This document shows positions 35,844 through 46,200 of a stretch of DNA of 64,000 nt, piece by piece. Under the pieces are notes generated by a model. It was not told the origin of the DNA. It made no database searches and worked only from the letters and a program-made list of their open reading frames with translations. The translations under genes were made by a program, and so were the position numbers. How positions within the stretch are numbered: the first letter of the stretch is position 1; every line of letters begins with the position of its first letter. The DNA is from CAVYGN01 sp963796325. GTDB lineage: Bacteria > Spirochaetota > Brevinematia > Brevinematales > JAOACQ01. The stretch lies in contig CAWCLF010000001.1 of the NCBI GenBank assembly GCA_963796325.1, forward strand, positions 2,666,001-2,730,000. The letters run 5' to 3'.

Positions 35844-36836
35844 TTAATATAAAAAATCAAGGAAGAAGCCTTTTCCCGTATAAATCCGCGCATTCAATGT
35901 TAATCCGAAAATAAGTTTTCTGGTCTGTTCGTCATTCATAGTTTTTATTTTGAAGAACGGGTCCTCGATCAGGACTTTGCCGATATAGCCTTTCTGCTGG
36001 TCCTTTGTTTTTGTTTCTTTTAGACTTACAAGACGTCCGTCAAATGTTCTGTATTTATTGTAAGGAACAGCATCTATGAATAATTTAACCTTCTGGTTGA
36101 TCTGAACTTTTATAACCTTTCTATCCGGGATATAGACTTCGGCATAAACCGAGTTCCCCGCAAAAATCTTTTGTATTATTTCCCCGGAATTATAATATGT
36201 CCCTTCCTTGATCCTGTTATCTTCGTCTACAATTATCCCGTCTATCCGGGAAACCACCCTGCATTTATCAATTTTATCCCTGATGCTTTCGATATCCGCT
36301 GAAATCGAATCAAGTTCCCTGGCCGATTGCTTCATTTCGCTTTCAAGAGCCAGGTATTTTTCTCTTCCCGATATTTCCTCTATTCTCAGTTTATAGACTT
36401 CATCATCATATTCTTTTTGGGAGATGATATCACTGTTTTTCTTAATATCCAGATCATTAAGATCGTTCTTTAATTTATTTAATAAAAGCGTTCTTTCCCT
36501 TGACATCAATTCCATTCCGGATTTCAAAAAATTGCTCTTTGTAATCAGTAATTCTCTTTTACTGTCGAGTGAAGCCAGCGAGAGTTCGTATTCCCTGGAA
36601 TCCATTTCAAGGACTACGTTTCCGGGATAAACAGGGTCTCCATCCTTAAAATAGCATTTTTTAATAATGCCGGATATCTTAGGCGTAATGTCCTGGTATT
36701 CAAGAGGCTTTATCTCTCCCCTCACCTCTACGTAATCAATGCTGTTGATTAAAATAAAAGTGGTCATTACCGCAATGAACAGCAGGATAATTGTTATGAA
36801 AATAACTTTAAGAAATTTTAAAGGCTCTTTCTTCAT
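35844..36836 (-). CDS. HlyD-family membrane-fusion adaptor
   Basis: 330 residues from the ATG at 36836. One N-terminal membrane helix is followed by a biotinyl-lipoyl-like half (GIIKKCYFKDGDPVYPGNVVLEM), a coiled-coil hairpin (about 90-190), and a second lipoyl half (VVSRIDGIIVDEDNRIKEG). It joins the ABC exporter to the TolC channel. The open frame begins with a TTG overlapping the ABC gene's stop, but the ATG at 36836 has GAGGGCGGG upstream. Confidence 0.87.
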   Translation of the reverse strand: MKKEPLKFLKVIFITIILLFIAVMTTFILINSIDYVEVRGEIKPLEYQDITPKISGIIKKCYFKDGDPVYPGNVVLEMDSREYELSLASLDSKRELLITKSNFLKSGMELMSRERTLLLNKLKNDLNDLDIKKNSDIISQKEYDDEVYKLRIEEISGREKYLALESEMKQSARELDSISADIESIRDKIDKCRVVSRIDGIIVDEDNRIKEGTYYNSGEIIQKIFAGNSVYAEVYIPDRKVIKVQINQKVKLFIDAVPYNKYRTFDGRLVSLKETKTKDQQKGYIGKVLIEDPFFKIKTMNDEQTRKLIFGLTLNARIYTGKGFFLDFLY

Positions 36837-36850
36837 AATATTGCCCGCCC

Positions 36851-38629
36851 TCAAATCGAAAGATAATTGTTGTACATTTTTTTATAAAACGAATCCTTCC
36901 GTATCAGATCGTCATGCGTGCCGGTTTCAACTATCTGGCCTTCTTCAAGCACCGCTATAAAATTGGCATTTTTAATTGTGGATAATCTATGGGCGATTAT
37001 TATGGAGGTGCTTTTTTTAATTAAATATTGAAAGGCCTCCTGGACCTTTTGTTCGGTTTCAATGTCAAGATGGCTCGTCGCTTCGTCCAGGATTAAAATC
37101 TTCGGCTTTTTCAATATCGCCTGGGCCAGCGCCACCCTCTGTTTCTGGCCGCCTGAAAGTTTTGTCCCCCGTTCGCCGACTTCCGTCTCGTACCCTTTTG
37201 GAAGATTGACTATAAATTCATGAGCATAAGCTATTTTACAGGCCTCTTCGATCTCGCTGAAGTTTTTTGATGCGGAACAAAGTTTGAGATTGTCTAAAAT
37301 TGTTCCGGAGAACAGGTAAGAGTCCTGAAGAACCATTGAGATGTCATCGCGGAGATTTCTGACATTGTAATCTCTTATGTTCACACCGTCGATAAGTATT
37401 TCCCCTCCGGTGGGGAGGTAAAAATTCAGCACAAGATTGGCCAGGGTAGATTTTCCCACTCCGCTTCTGCCCACGATTGCAAGGGACTGCCCTGTATCAA
37501 TTTTAAAGTTGATGCCGCTTAATATACTGCTATCGCTGTTATAGCTGAAACAAACATCCTTGAAAACAATGGTACCCTTTGTCAATCTCAGGTCTTTATT
37601 TGTAAGATGCTTTTCCTCCTTTTCCCGGATAAGGTCATCAAGCCTCTTCAAGGTTACAATATTTGTCTGCAATTTAACATTTATATCGATCAGCTGTTTT
37701 AGGGGCACCGAGACCCTTGAAATTATAATCTGATAAGCCATCCAATCGCCTATCGTCAATTTTCCGCTGATTACTAAAAAACCGGCAGTTATCATTATGA
37801 AGAAATTTTCAATGCTTCCGAAAAAATTGTTTATGATATTCAGTAAGACATATTTTCTCTTGAATTTAAACTCTATCTGCCTGTATTTCAGCCTTAACAG
37901 CTGATACTTCCTGTAAACCTTTGTTTCGATGCCGAACGCCTTTATAGTCCTTATGCCTACCAGGGCTTCGGTCTGTTCAGAATTCAGGGTCCTGTCCACA
38001 TCCCACCTTTCCTCTTCATTTTTCCTGGAAACTTTCCCCTGGAGATAATTGTTCATCAGCGATATAGGGATGAATATAAGACTGATCAAAACCAGAACAG
38101 GACTGACCAGTAATCCGGCCAATATGCTTATGATGATGACAAAAACGTTATTGAGTATATCAAAGAGAAAAATATTGATTATGTTCAGGACCGATAATGA
38201 ATCCAGCACTCTCTTCAAAAGCTCCCCCGCCCTGTGGCTGTCAAAATAGTTCATGGGCAGTTTGAGAATATGCATATACAGATCTTTTTCGATATTATAG
38301 CAGAGCCTGCTCGAAAGAAAATTGTAGAGATATTCCCACATGATAAAGATCGAAGTAGTCAGGATCTGGGTCAGAATCATGGCGATAACGATTTTAAGCA
38401 GGAGATCAAAATTCTTGCCGATCAGACCGTCATCTATGAAATGCTTCTGGAAGAAGGGAAGAATGAGCCATAGCATATTGAGAATAAAAAGGCAGAAAAC
38501 CGCCTGTATCAGGAGGCCTATGTTAGGCTTGATATATTTCCTGAATTGTGGCAGGAATATTCCGGTCATTTCTTTAAAGGAGTATTTTTTCACCTTGCCA
38601 GGATCTTCCGTATAATCTCTTTTCTTCAT
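36851..38629 (-). CDS. ABC exporter (fused permease and ATPase)
   Basis: 592 residues: six membrane helices (about 30-320), then an ATPase with Walker A GRSGVGKST near 390, signature LSGGQKQR near 493, Walker B ILILDEATSHLD and the H-loop AHRLST. It resembles type I secretion and bacteriocin exporters but has no N-terminal C39 peptidase domain. If the cargo is a peptide, its leader must be removed elsewhere, or the cargo is not a leader peptide. Confidence 0.92.
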   Translation of the reverse strand: MKKRDYTEDPGKVKKYSFKEMTGIFLPQFRKYIKPNIGLLIQAVFCLFILNMLWLILPFFQKHFIDDGLIGKNFDLLLKIVIAMILTQILTTSIFIMWEYLYNFLSSRLCYNIEKDLYMHILKLPMNYFDSHRAGELLKRVLDSLSVLNIINIFLFDILNNVFVIIISILAGLLVSPVLVLISLIFIPISLMNNYLQGKVSRKNEEERWDVDRTLNSEQTEALVGIRTIKAFGIETKVYRKYQLLRLKYRQIEFKFKRKYVLLNIINNFFGSIENFFIMITAGFLVISGKLTIGDWMAYQIIISRVSVPLKQLIDINVKLQTNIVTLKRLDDLIREKEEKHLTNKDLRLTKGTIVFKDVCFSYNSDSSILSGINFKIDTGQSLAIVGRSGVGKSTLANLVLNFYLPTGGEILIDGVNIRDYNVRNLRDDISMVLQDSYLFSGTILDNLKLCSASKNFSEIEEACKIAYAHEFIVNLPKGYETEVGERGTKLSGGQKQRVALAQAILKKPKILILDEATSHLDIETEQKVQEAFQYLIKKSTSIIIAHRLSTIKNANFIAVLEEGQIVETGTHDDLIRKDSFYKKMYNNYLSI

Positions 38630-38644
38630 TTAAAGCCTTTCCTT

Positions 38645-39781
38645 TTATGTTTTTGACGCCGCCTGTCTTTGCCTGTTTTTTTCAATTTTAAGGAATTGCA
38701 CCATTTTTTTCCTGTCCAGCCGCTTTGACATAGGATAATACTTTACAGGATAAGAGGCCTGACCAGGCAGCTGAAGCAGGATGTCAATGTCCGTATTTTC
38801 ATTAAAGTCGTTGATTACAGGAATGAATTTTCCATCCGATGAAGTTTTTAATGCACGTTCCATTATTATTCCAGGGTCGTCTGAGTTGCTGATATTAATA
38901 TCCACGTAGTTTGCCCTGGCGTCCATGAAAAGCTTGTCATCGGATATTTCACCCTTGAGGAACTTGAACACATATTTTTTACCCATTTTAACGGCGACCG
39001 GGTGTTTGGCGATGAAGTACTCGAGGTTCCTGTCATAACCCGGAATTTTCTCCAAAGTAATTATCAGATCGTTACGGTCCCCATGATACTGGTGCAGGAC
39101 TTCCAATCTTGAATTTATTACGATCCGGACTTTTTTCTTATACAGGGAGTAACCCAGCTCTATATCCTCCACTCCCCAGCCTTTGAAATTCTCATCAAAT
39201 CCGCCGGTTTCTTCAAGCCATTTTTTAGGCACGGCAAGGTTGCAGGAATAGACCTGCGTCCAGGGAAGTATCATCATACTGGAGTTATAGGATGTCATTT
39301 CAAATAAAAAGTATCTGTATTCAAGCGCTTTGAAATTACCGCTGGCGAAATGAAATTTATTGAATACCTCGCCCGACGCGATATCGCCAAAATCGGCGGG
39401 TTTATCGAGCATAAGCCTGTTGCCCAGGACCAGGATATCACTGCTCAAAGAAAAGCACCTGTTCAGCTCGTAAAGATAATCCGTCTTTACCAGGATGTCG
39501 GAATCAATGAAAGCGATGATTTCGCCAGATGCATTTTTCCATCCATGATTTCGCGTTTTTGCCCTGCAAGATGAGTTGTTCCTTTCAATATAAAAATACC
39601 TTAAACTGTAATTCCGGTTGATCCCTTTAATATATTCATAAGTGTTGTCGTTCGAACCGTCGTCTACTATCACGGCCTCGAAATCGCCGGCCTTGAATGG
39701 GCTCTGGTAATTCAAAGCCTCGAGGGTGTTCAAGAGAAGTGCTTTATTATTGTAAGTCGGAATTACAAAACTGTACTTCAT
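38645..39781 (-). CDS. GT2 glycosyltransferase with C-terminal ENTD module
   Basis: 378 residues from the ATG at 39781, with AAGGAG 12 bases upstream. GT-A fold: FVIPTYNN at the start, VIVDDGSNDNT, DSD in FIDSDILV, and the acceptor/catalytic region GVEDIELGY. A C-terminal module (about 300-370) contains NENTDIDILLQL and YYPMSKRL, shared with the other GT2 proteins of this operon. It probably adds a sugar to the pathway product. It follows the radical SAM/SPASM gene by 29 bases. Confidence 0.88.
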   Translation of the reverse strand: MKYSFVIPTYNNKALLLNTLEALNYQSPFKAGDFEAVIVDDGSNDNTYEYIKGINRNYSLRYFYIERNNSSCRAKTRNHGWKNASGEIIAFIDSDILVKTDYLYELNRCFSLSSDILVLGNRLMLDKPADFGDIASGEVFNKFHFASGNFKALEYRYFLFEMTSYNSSMMILPWTQVYSCNLAVPKKWLEETGGFDENFKGWGVEDIELGYSLYKKKVRIVINSRLEVLHQYHGDRNDLIITLEKIPGYDRNLEYFIAKHPVAVKMGKKYVFKFLKGEISDDKLFMDARANYVDINISNSDDPGIIMERALKTSSDGKFIPVINDFNENTDIDILLQLPGQASYPVKYYPMSKRLDRKKMVQFLKIEKNRQRQAASKT

Positions 39782-39810
39782 ACTTATTCTTCTCCTTCCC
39801 GGTAATCCGC

Positions 39811-40983
39811 CTATACGCCATGCAGATAGAGCAGGACGCATTTCGAGCAAACGGGCATTAATCCTCTGCTTAAAATTTCCCTTGCTCTGTCAAAATCCCG
39901 GCTTTTCCATATCTCGGATACGCTCATTTTATTCAGGTCTCCGATCTCGAATTCAGGGAATAATTTGCAGACAGTGACCCTTCCGTCCGGCATTACATTC
40001 ATGCGGTTTGTAATTCCTATGCATTTTGTCCTTTTTTGAGCTGTAATTTCCCTTCCCCTGATAAAATCTTCTACCTCCTCCATTTCCAGGGCGGGCTGGT
40101 AGCGGAGCCTGATTTTCCAGACCCGGCTGTTGATGCGCTTCATCTCTTCGGTAATTTTTCCGGCTAAGAGAGGCATCAAGCTGTACTTGAACGAATGCCA
40201 GCTTGCAATATGACCGTCAGCAGGTTCTCTCAGCCAGCTGAAGTTTTCCCTGAAGAAAGCGTCCATATGGATGGCTCTTATTTCAGGTATGTACCATGGG
40301 AAACAAAAGTAGAGGGTATTGATCCCCTTTTCCTCCAGCATCATGGCGAATTCGAACATATGTCCCGCCATATTTTCGCTTATCACACAATTGACGGATA
40401 TTTCACCCCTGAAAATGTTTTTCCGCTTCAGGTCCATCAGAAGGTCGATATTCCTCATGATTTTCAAGTAAGTGCCTTTGCCCCTTATCGAATCGTTTTC
40501 CTGCCTGAAACCGTCAAGACTGATCAGCATTGCCAGATTTGGTGAGATTTTGACGATCGAATCGAGCCTTTTCTCAATATCGATTCCATTTGTGCATAAT
40601 ACAGTCCAGCGCGGATCCTTTTCAAGTTCGTCCGAAAGCTTATCCCACTCGCCGTAATTTAGAGGTTCGCCTCCCCAAAGGTAAAGGTTGGATTTTACTT
40701 CCGATGTATCCACAAGTATCTTTTTTACAATTTCAAAAGAAATCTCTTTACGGCGGACGCTTTCTTTGAAATTATTAAAAAAACCTTCCTTATTCCACTG
40801 GAAGCAGTGTGCGCATCTCAGATTGCACCGGTTTGTAAGCTGTATTCCGACTTCATCAGGAAGACACATGGAGAACGCCGGGTTTATTTTCAGACTTTTT
40901 TTACCGGAGGACATATTCCGTATTGTTCTCCTGATTCTTTGAAATGTTTCCCTGTCGAATCTTATCTCAGTTTTCGGCTGCAT
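39811..40983 (-). CDS. Radical SAM/SPASM protein
   Basis: 390 residues with radical SAM CNLRCAHC near residue 53, GGEPLNYGE and a C-terminal SPASM region: TKCIGITNRMNVMPDGRVTVC, then WKSRDFDRARE, then CSKC. Members of this family modify peptides or mature other enzymes. Its start ATG overlaps the stop of the glycosyltransferase upstream (TAATG), giving tight coupling. In this operon it is the only protein with the classic core-then-SPASM order. Confidence 0.87.
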   Translation of the reverse strand: MQPKTEIRFDRETFQRIRRTIRNMSSGKKSLKINPAFSMCLPDEVGIQLTNRCNLRCAHCFQWNKEGFFNNFKESVRRKEISFEIVKKILVDTSEVKSNLYLWGGEPLNYGEWDKLSDELEKDPRWTVLCTNGIDIEKRLDSIVKISPNLAMLISLDGFRQENDSIRGKGTYLKIMRNIDLLMDLKRKNIFRGEISVNCVISENMAGHMFEFAMMLEEKGINTLYFCFPWYIPEIRAIHMDAFFRENFSWLREPADGHIASWHSFKYSLMPLLAGKITEEMKRINSRVWKIRLRYQPALEMEEVEDFIRGREITAQKRTKCIGITNRMNVMPDGRVTVCKLFPEFEIGDLNKMSVSEIWKSRDFDRAREILSRGLMPVCSKCVLLYLHGV

Positions 40984-42086
40984 TACCGGCCCCTTAAATT
41001 TCTTTCGAAATAATCAGAGGGATAATCAATGAGTCGATCCCTTGATTTTAAAAGATTTTTATGCTGTTCTTCGAGTATTTTCTGGGAGAATCCCGCGTAT
41101 TTCCATTTATCATAAGGTATTCCAAAACCGAGGAATTCCCACAATTCGGCGTTTTTCTTCTCGTAATCTCCGAAAGGCTCGAGCATTATTAAAGGCGTGG
41201 CAGATGCCAGTGAATCCATCAGGGTAGCCCCGCCGGGTTTACTGATGACGGCTTTGCTCATCCGGATCACATCGAACAATTCATGGTATTCAGCCCTGTT
41301 TTTAAATTCTGTTTTTTTTTTCATCCCTACCCTGCAGAAGGGAGGAAACTCATAGTGATGATCCCTGTTTTCAATCCATGGACGCCATGCCGGATCGATC
41401 ATAAAATAACGGTTTTTTTTATCATGAACCCGTATTTCACGAGTATCATAAACGACAATGTCCATTTTTATACCATTTTCCGACAGTTCGGGAATTTTGC
41501 TCTGGTATGTCCCCATTCCCCATCCTCCCCCATGTATGACATACCGGTCTTTCCTGGAACAGTACGGTAACGGTTTATTGCGGCCGACCGGGATTCCATA
41601 GACAGCTTTTTTCTTCTCTCCATTGAATATCCATATGTTATTGAATGATTTGGCCTCTTCGCTGAAATGCTTCCATGACGCCGATATGGCGGCATCCATA
41701 TGAACAATATCCACCCGGAAATCAGCTTTACCTTTCTTTTTCATATATTCTTTTAATACGGGAAACCAGAAGCCGGAAAAAACCATGAAAAGCCTCCGGT
41801 TTTCATCCTTCCAGAGCCTGAAAAGCTTTTCAAGGGATCCGGCATCGAATGTCGGCCACAGATCCCTTGCCATTTTCTGCCCGGCCAGCGCTATTCTGAA
41901 GCTGTCGTGAAATGCCTTTTTATTGTCATTTATCTTTTCCTTTTTATCTATTGTCATCAGGTTTTCTAAGATATTCACCTCTGTCACGGCGCCAAGATTT
42001 CTTAATTTATAATCCGTTAAAATAGCCGGTATATACACACCCAGGGCCACCCCCGAGCATAAAATCGAAACTTTATTTTCAGTCAT
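40983..42086 (-). CDS. GT-B type glycosyltransferase (MurG/UGT-like)
   Basis: 367 residues from the ATG at 42086, 5 bases after the stop of the GT2 upstream. The C-terminal half carries the nucleotide-sugar site SKPGGATLMDSLASATPLIM and EPFGDYEKKNAELWE, typical of GT28/UGT-like enzymes. The N-terminal half is diverged. It likely transfers a sugar from a UDP or similar donor; the acceptor is unknown. Confidence 0.75.
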   Translation of the reverse strand: MTENKVSILCSGVALGVYIPAILTDYKLRNLGAVTEVNILENLMTIDKKEKINDNKKAFHDSFRIALAGQKMARDLWPTFDAGSLEKLFRLWKDENRRLFMVFSGFWFPVLKEYMKKKGKADFRVDIVHMDAAISASWKHFSEEAKSFNNIWIFNGEKKKAVYGIPVGRNKPLPYCSRKDRYVIHGGGWGMGTYQSKIPELSENGIKMDIVVYDTREIRVHDKKNRYFMIDPAWRPWIENRDHHYEFPPFCRVGMKKKTEFKNRAEYHELFDVIRMSKAVISKPGGATLMDSLASATPLIMLEPFGDYEKKNAELWEFLGFGIPYDKWKYAGFSQKILEEQHKNLLKSRDRLIDYPSDYFERNLRGR

Positions 42087-42091
42087 ATCGA

Positions 42092-43216
42092 TCAGATCCC
42101 CCCCCCTGTAGAATACCATTCGTCATTGACGTCTTTCCTTAAGTGCCTGTCAGCGTCTTTCCGGCTGATCCTTCTGGTCATCGGATAATATCTTGAGTTA
42201 ACAATTCCATTATCCTTGGGCAGTTGCATCCAGATATCCAGGTCAGTGTTTTCCGCATAATCCTGTATGATTAATAAAGTGTTTTTTTTTGCCTGCGATT
42301 TGAGGATCAGTTTTTTAAAAGAATCCAATTGCAGTTTTTCCCTGAAGTTCAGCACGATATTCCGGATGCCCTCCTCTGTTATCGCATCTTCATAGGAGAT
42401 TTTACCCCCGGATAAAATTTTCATGACGTCTCGGAGCTTTTTGAGAGCTTCCGGGTGTTTGTCTCTAAAAAGTTTGATATCTCCCGGCTCCCTTTTTTTA
42501 CAGCTTGAATAATCATCATTTCCATTGAATTGCCGTATTACCTCAAGCTTAGGATTGATAACTATCTGCATTTTTTGCTGAGACAGGACATAGCCGAGGT
42601 CCATATCCGCCAAACCGCTTCCGTTAAAGCTTTCATCGAAACCGCCGGCTTTCTGAAGCCATATTTTCGGGATTGCGGCATTGCAGGTGTTGAAAACCAT
42701 CCAGGGATCGATTACCGCGTTGATATTATATGATGTTTTCTCAAATAAATAATGTCTGAACTCAAGGTTTTCAAGTTTTTTACCATCGAAGCGATTGTTT
42801 TTAAAAATTCTGCAGCTTGCGACATCGCTGTAGTTTGTCACGGTATTCAGAATAAGCATATTACCGATTACGGCAATATCGCCGCACAGGGAGAAACAGC
42901 GGTCAAGTTCAGAGAGGTAATCCGGCCTGACGATGATGCCGGGATCGATAAAGACAATAATTTCGCCGTCGGCGTTTTTCCAGCCATGATTTTTTGCTTT
43001 TACCCGGCTTGAATATATAAAACGGTCAATGCTCAAATATTTGATGGAATAATTTCGGTTAATGCCCCTTATTTGATCAAGGGCTACGCCCCCGGATAAT
43101 TTATCAACCAGTACAGCGTTATAATGTCCGTACCCCTTTTGGTAATTCAACGCCTCAAGCGTGTTTTTGAGCAGTTCATTATCATTATGAGCTAAAACTA
43201 CAAAGCTGTACTTCAT
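42092..43216 (-). CDS. GT2-like protein, DxD motif altered, with ENTD module
   Basis: 374 residues from the ATG at 43216. The GT-A fold and C-terminal module (AENTDLDIWMQL, YYPMTRRI) match the other two GT2 proteins, but the metal-binding DSD is changed (FIDPGIIV) and the nucleotide strand reads VLVDKLSGG instead of VDDGS. It may be an inactive or re-purposed partner. The gene lies 4 bases from the repeat/methyltransferase gene upstream. Confidence 0.8.
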   Translation of the reverse strand: MKYSFVVLAHNDNELLKNTLEALNYQKGYGHYNAVLVDKLSGGVALDQIRGINRNYSIKYLSIDRFIYSSRVKAKNHGWKNADGEIIVFIDPGIIVRPDYLSELDRCFSLCGDIAVIGNMLILNTVTNYSDVASCRIFKNNRFDGKKLENLEFRHYLFEKTSYNINAVIDPWMVFNTCNAAIPKIWLQKAGGFDESFNGSGLADMDLGYVLSQQKMQIVINPKLEVIRQFNGNDDYSSCKKREPGDIKLFRDKHPEALKKLRDVMKILSGGKISYEDAITEEGIRNIVLNFREKLQLDSFKKLILKSQAKKNTLLIIQDYAENTDLDIWMQLPKDNGIVNSRYYPMTRRISRKDADRHLRKDVNDEWYSTGGGI

Positions 43217-43220
43217 ACAT

Positions 43221-46200
43221 TCATCCCTGTTTAAATTTTGGAACAACAAATAAACCGTAGCGGGAAAGTTCCTGTCTGTCACAACCCCCGGCAAGCCTGC
43301 CCGCCCATTTCCTTATCTTTTCTTCATTAAAAGCTACATGATGATCCCATAAAAGATTAGGCGAATCTTCGATCGGCACATGGGCAATCAGGAGCTTTCC
43401 CGTTTTTTCCCAGAGCCCTTTTAATACCGAAAAAGACGCCTCTTCATCAGGCATATGTTCCAGAACATCATTTGCAATGATGACATCAGTCGCGGGGAAG
43501 TTTTGAATATCTTCTATAAGATCAAGCTTGATAAAACTGATAGGCTTATAGCTTTCGTCATGATTAATTATCTCTTTTATATACTCTTCCCCGGTCCAGC
43601 CTATATCCGAAGCTATAATCCGTGAGATTTCCAGCCCGAATAATTCTTCTCTTGAAAGGGCGCTTAACAACAACGGAAACTGGGCGACATTCGTACCGAC
43701 ATCATGAATGGATATTGCCGGGCCTTTTAAAATTTTCGATATCTGCCTGATTTCCAGGTAATAAATTCCGCTAAACCACTTTATATTCTCTTCCCTTATC
43801 ATATTACTTTTACGGCTGATATAATCGAGGCTGCCGGCGCCCCTGTTTTTATAATTCCGGTAATTCCCGACATATTTCATATGGCTGTTTTTATAAGTAA
43901 TGACACGCATTTCATGGACTGTAATTCCGAGAATATCCGCAATCAGGCTTTCAAAACATCGTTTGATCAGCGAGCTCGACAAGAAATCCAGCCCTGACAG
44001 ATTTTCAAGAAGATGCTTCCTGCCGGCTTTTTTAAGTTCGGACATTATTGAATACTCTATGTCCGAATTTATATTCCGAAGGTTTATATCCGGCAATTCA
44101 TTTTTCAGGGAAATAAACAGACCCGGCGGATCGGCGCCGGATTCGAAATAAAGTATCAGGTAATTTGTTGTCTCAATAACAGTTGTTTTAAATTCATGCT
44201 CTAAGAGACGGTTTTTTAAAGGTTCCAGCCCGTCTAATTTTACTGAACCGATTACGGGGAATTTCCGTTTTTCAAAAGTCCTCCAGTCAAAATCCATATA
44301 TACCCTGAATTTGTCCCGAATTATCAAGGAATATGTATTACACCAGAAATTGGTCCTTAGAGGATTGTAAAAGTTATGCTCAAGCTGCATCTCGACAAAA
44401 TCCTTGTGATTTATTCCGGCCATGCCGCTCATCATAAACTCTATATTATTCAATAAAATCCCGCATGATATTCCGTCCATTAATTCCAAACTCTCAATAT
44501 TATTATCTTTTCCGAATGTCCTGAGTTCGTCTAAGTCCTGTCTCCAGGTATCCGTATCCTTTCTTAAGGCTATGAATAGCCCCGCGCATTCCGGGGATGT
44601 TTCAAAATAAATCCCCCTGTAATGAGGAGTCATGATATCCCTTGCTTCCAGTGTAAGAGACATCCCTTTTTTCAATTCATCCAGATCATCAATATGCACC
44701 GTTCCTATGACCGGGATTTTCCTCGCCTGAAATGTCTCCCAATATGCATCGATTATCACCGAATGCTCCAATCCGGGATTCACTTCTTTAATAATGCCAC
44801 AGATTTTATACCAGAAAATTATTTTAGACGGATCGATGTCGCCGACTGATTGTATTTCCATGAAGTCCTGATTGAAGATCCCGGCCGTATCGTATAATAA
44901 AAAGCCTATATTTGTCAGAAGAAGGGACCAGGACAGGTCATCGATTAAAGCCAGGTTCTCGATGTTATTTTCTTCCCCGAACGCCCTGAGTTCGTCAAAA
45001 TCCTGCCTCCAGGTATCCGTATCCTTTCTTAAGGCTATGAACATACCCGCGCATTCCGGGGATGTTTCAAAATAAATCCCCCTGTAATGAAGGGTCCGGA
45101 TTTCTTTTACATCCCGATGACTATTTTCTATGCACATTTTCAACTCATCCAGGTTGTCCATCTGCAGGGCTCCGATAACCGGAAACCTTCTTTTCTTGAA
45201 GGTTTTCCAGTCGAAACTGGTATAGACCTTATAATCCTTCCTCTTTATTAAATTGTAAGTATCATTCCAGAAATTAATCTTCTGAGGATTAAAATCGCAT
45301 CTCTTTTCCATTTCTTTTTTTTCTTTTAACTTGCTGAAATCTTCTCTGGAAACAACTAAAAAAACGCCACCGATCAATCGCTGCATTTCGGATTCATAAA
45401 AGCGTCCGGGAAGTATATTGCCGTCCGGAAGCCGGCCGGCCCAGTTTTTAATTTTCTCATCGTTAAAAGAAATATTATGGCCCCAAAACGGGCTGGGTAT
45501 TTTTTCAAAAGGCACATGGACGATCAGGAGCTTTCCTGTTTTATCCCAGAGTCCCTTCAATACCGCAAAGGATGTATCATCGTCAGGCAGGTGCTCTAAA
45601 ACATCATTAGCTATGACAACATCCGTTTCGGGGGAGTCCTTTATTCCCCCGATTAAATCCAGCTTGATAAAATCGATCTTTTTATACCCCGGATTATCCT
45701 TCAGGATATCTTTGATAAATATTTCGCCTGTCCAGGCGCAGTCGGAGGCAATAATAGAAGTTATATTAACGCCGAACAATTCCTCTCCTGACAGAGCACT
45801 CAATAACAGCGGAAACTGGGCAACATTTGTTCCGACATCATGAATAGAAATGCCGCCGCCTCTTAACAACTCCGAAATAATTTTTATTTCCAGGTAATAC
45901 AGGCCGCTGAATTTCTCAATATGATCAAACAGTATGTCTTTATGCTTGCATACATATCTTTTATTTTTTAAATCCAGATAATTCCTGATGTATTCCGAAT
46001 GGCTGTTTTTATAAATAATACCATTAATTTCAAATTCGGTGATTTTAAGAATTTCCTCCATCATTGTCTCAAAAAACCGCTTAATCAGTACGCATGATAC
46101 CATATCTATATCCGCGAGGCTTTCAATCTTATTTTTCATGCCGGCTTTTTTAATCTCTTCCAGGATAATAAATTCAAGGTCCGAATTGATAATGCGCTGG

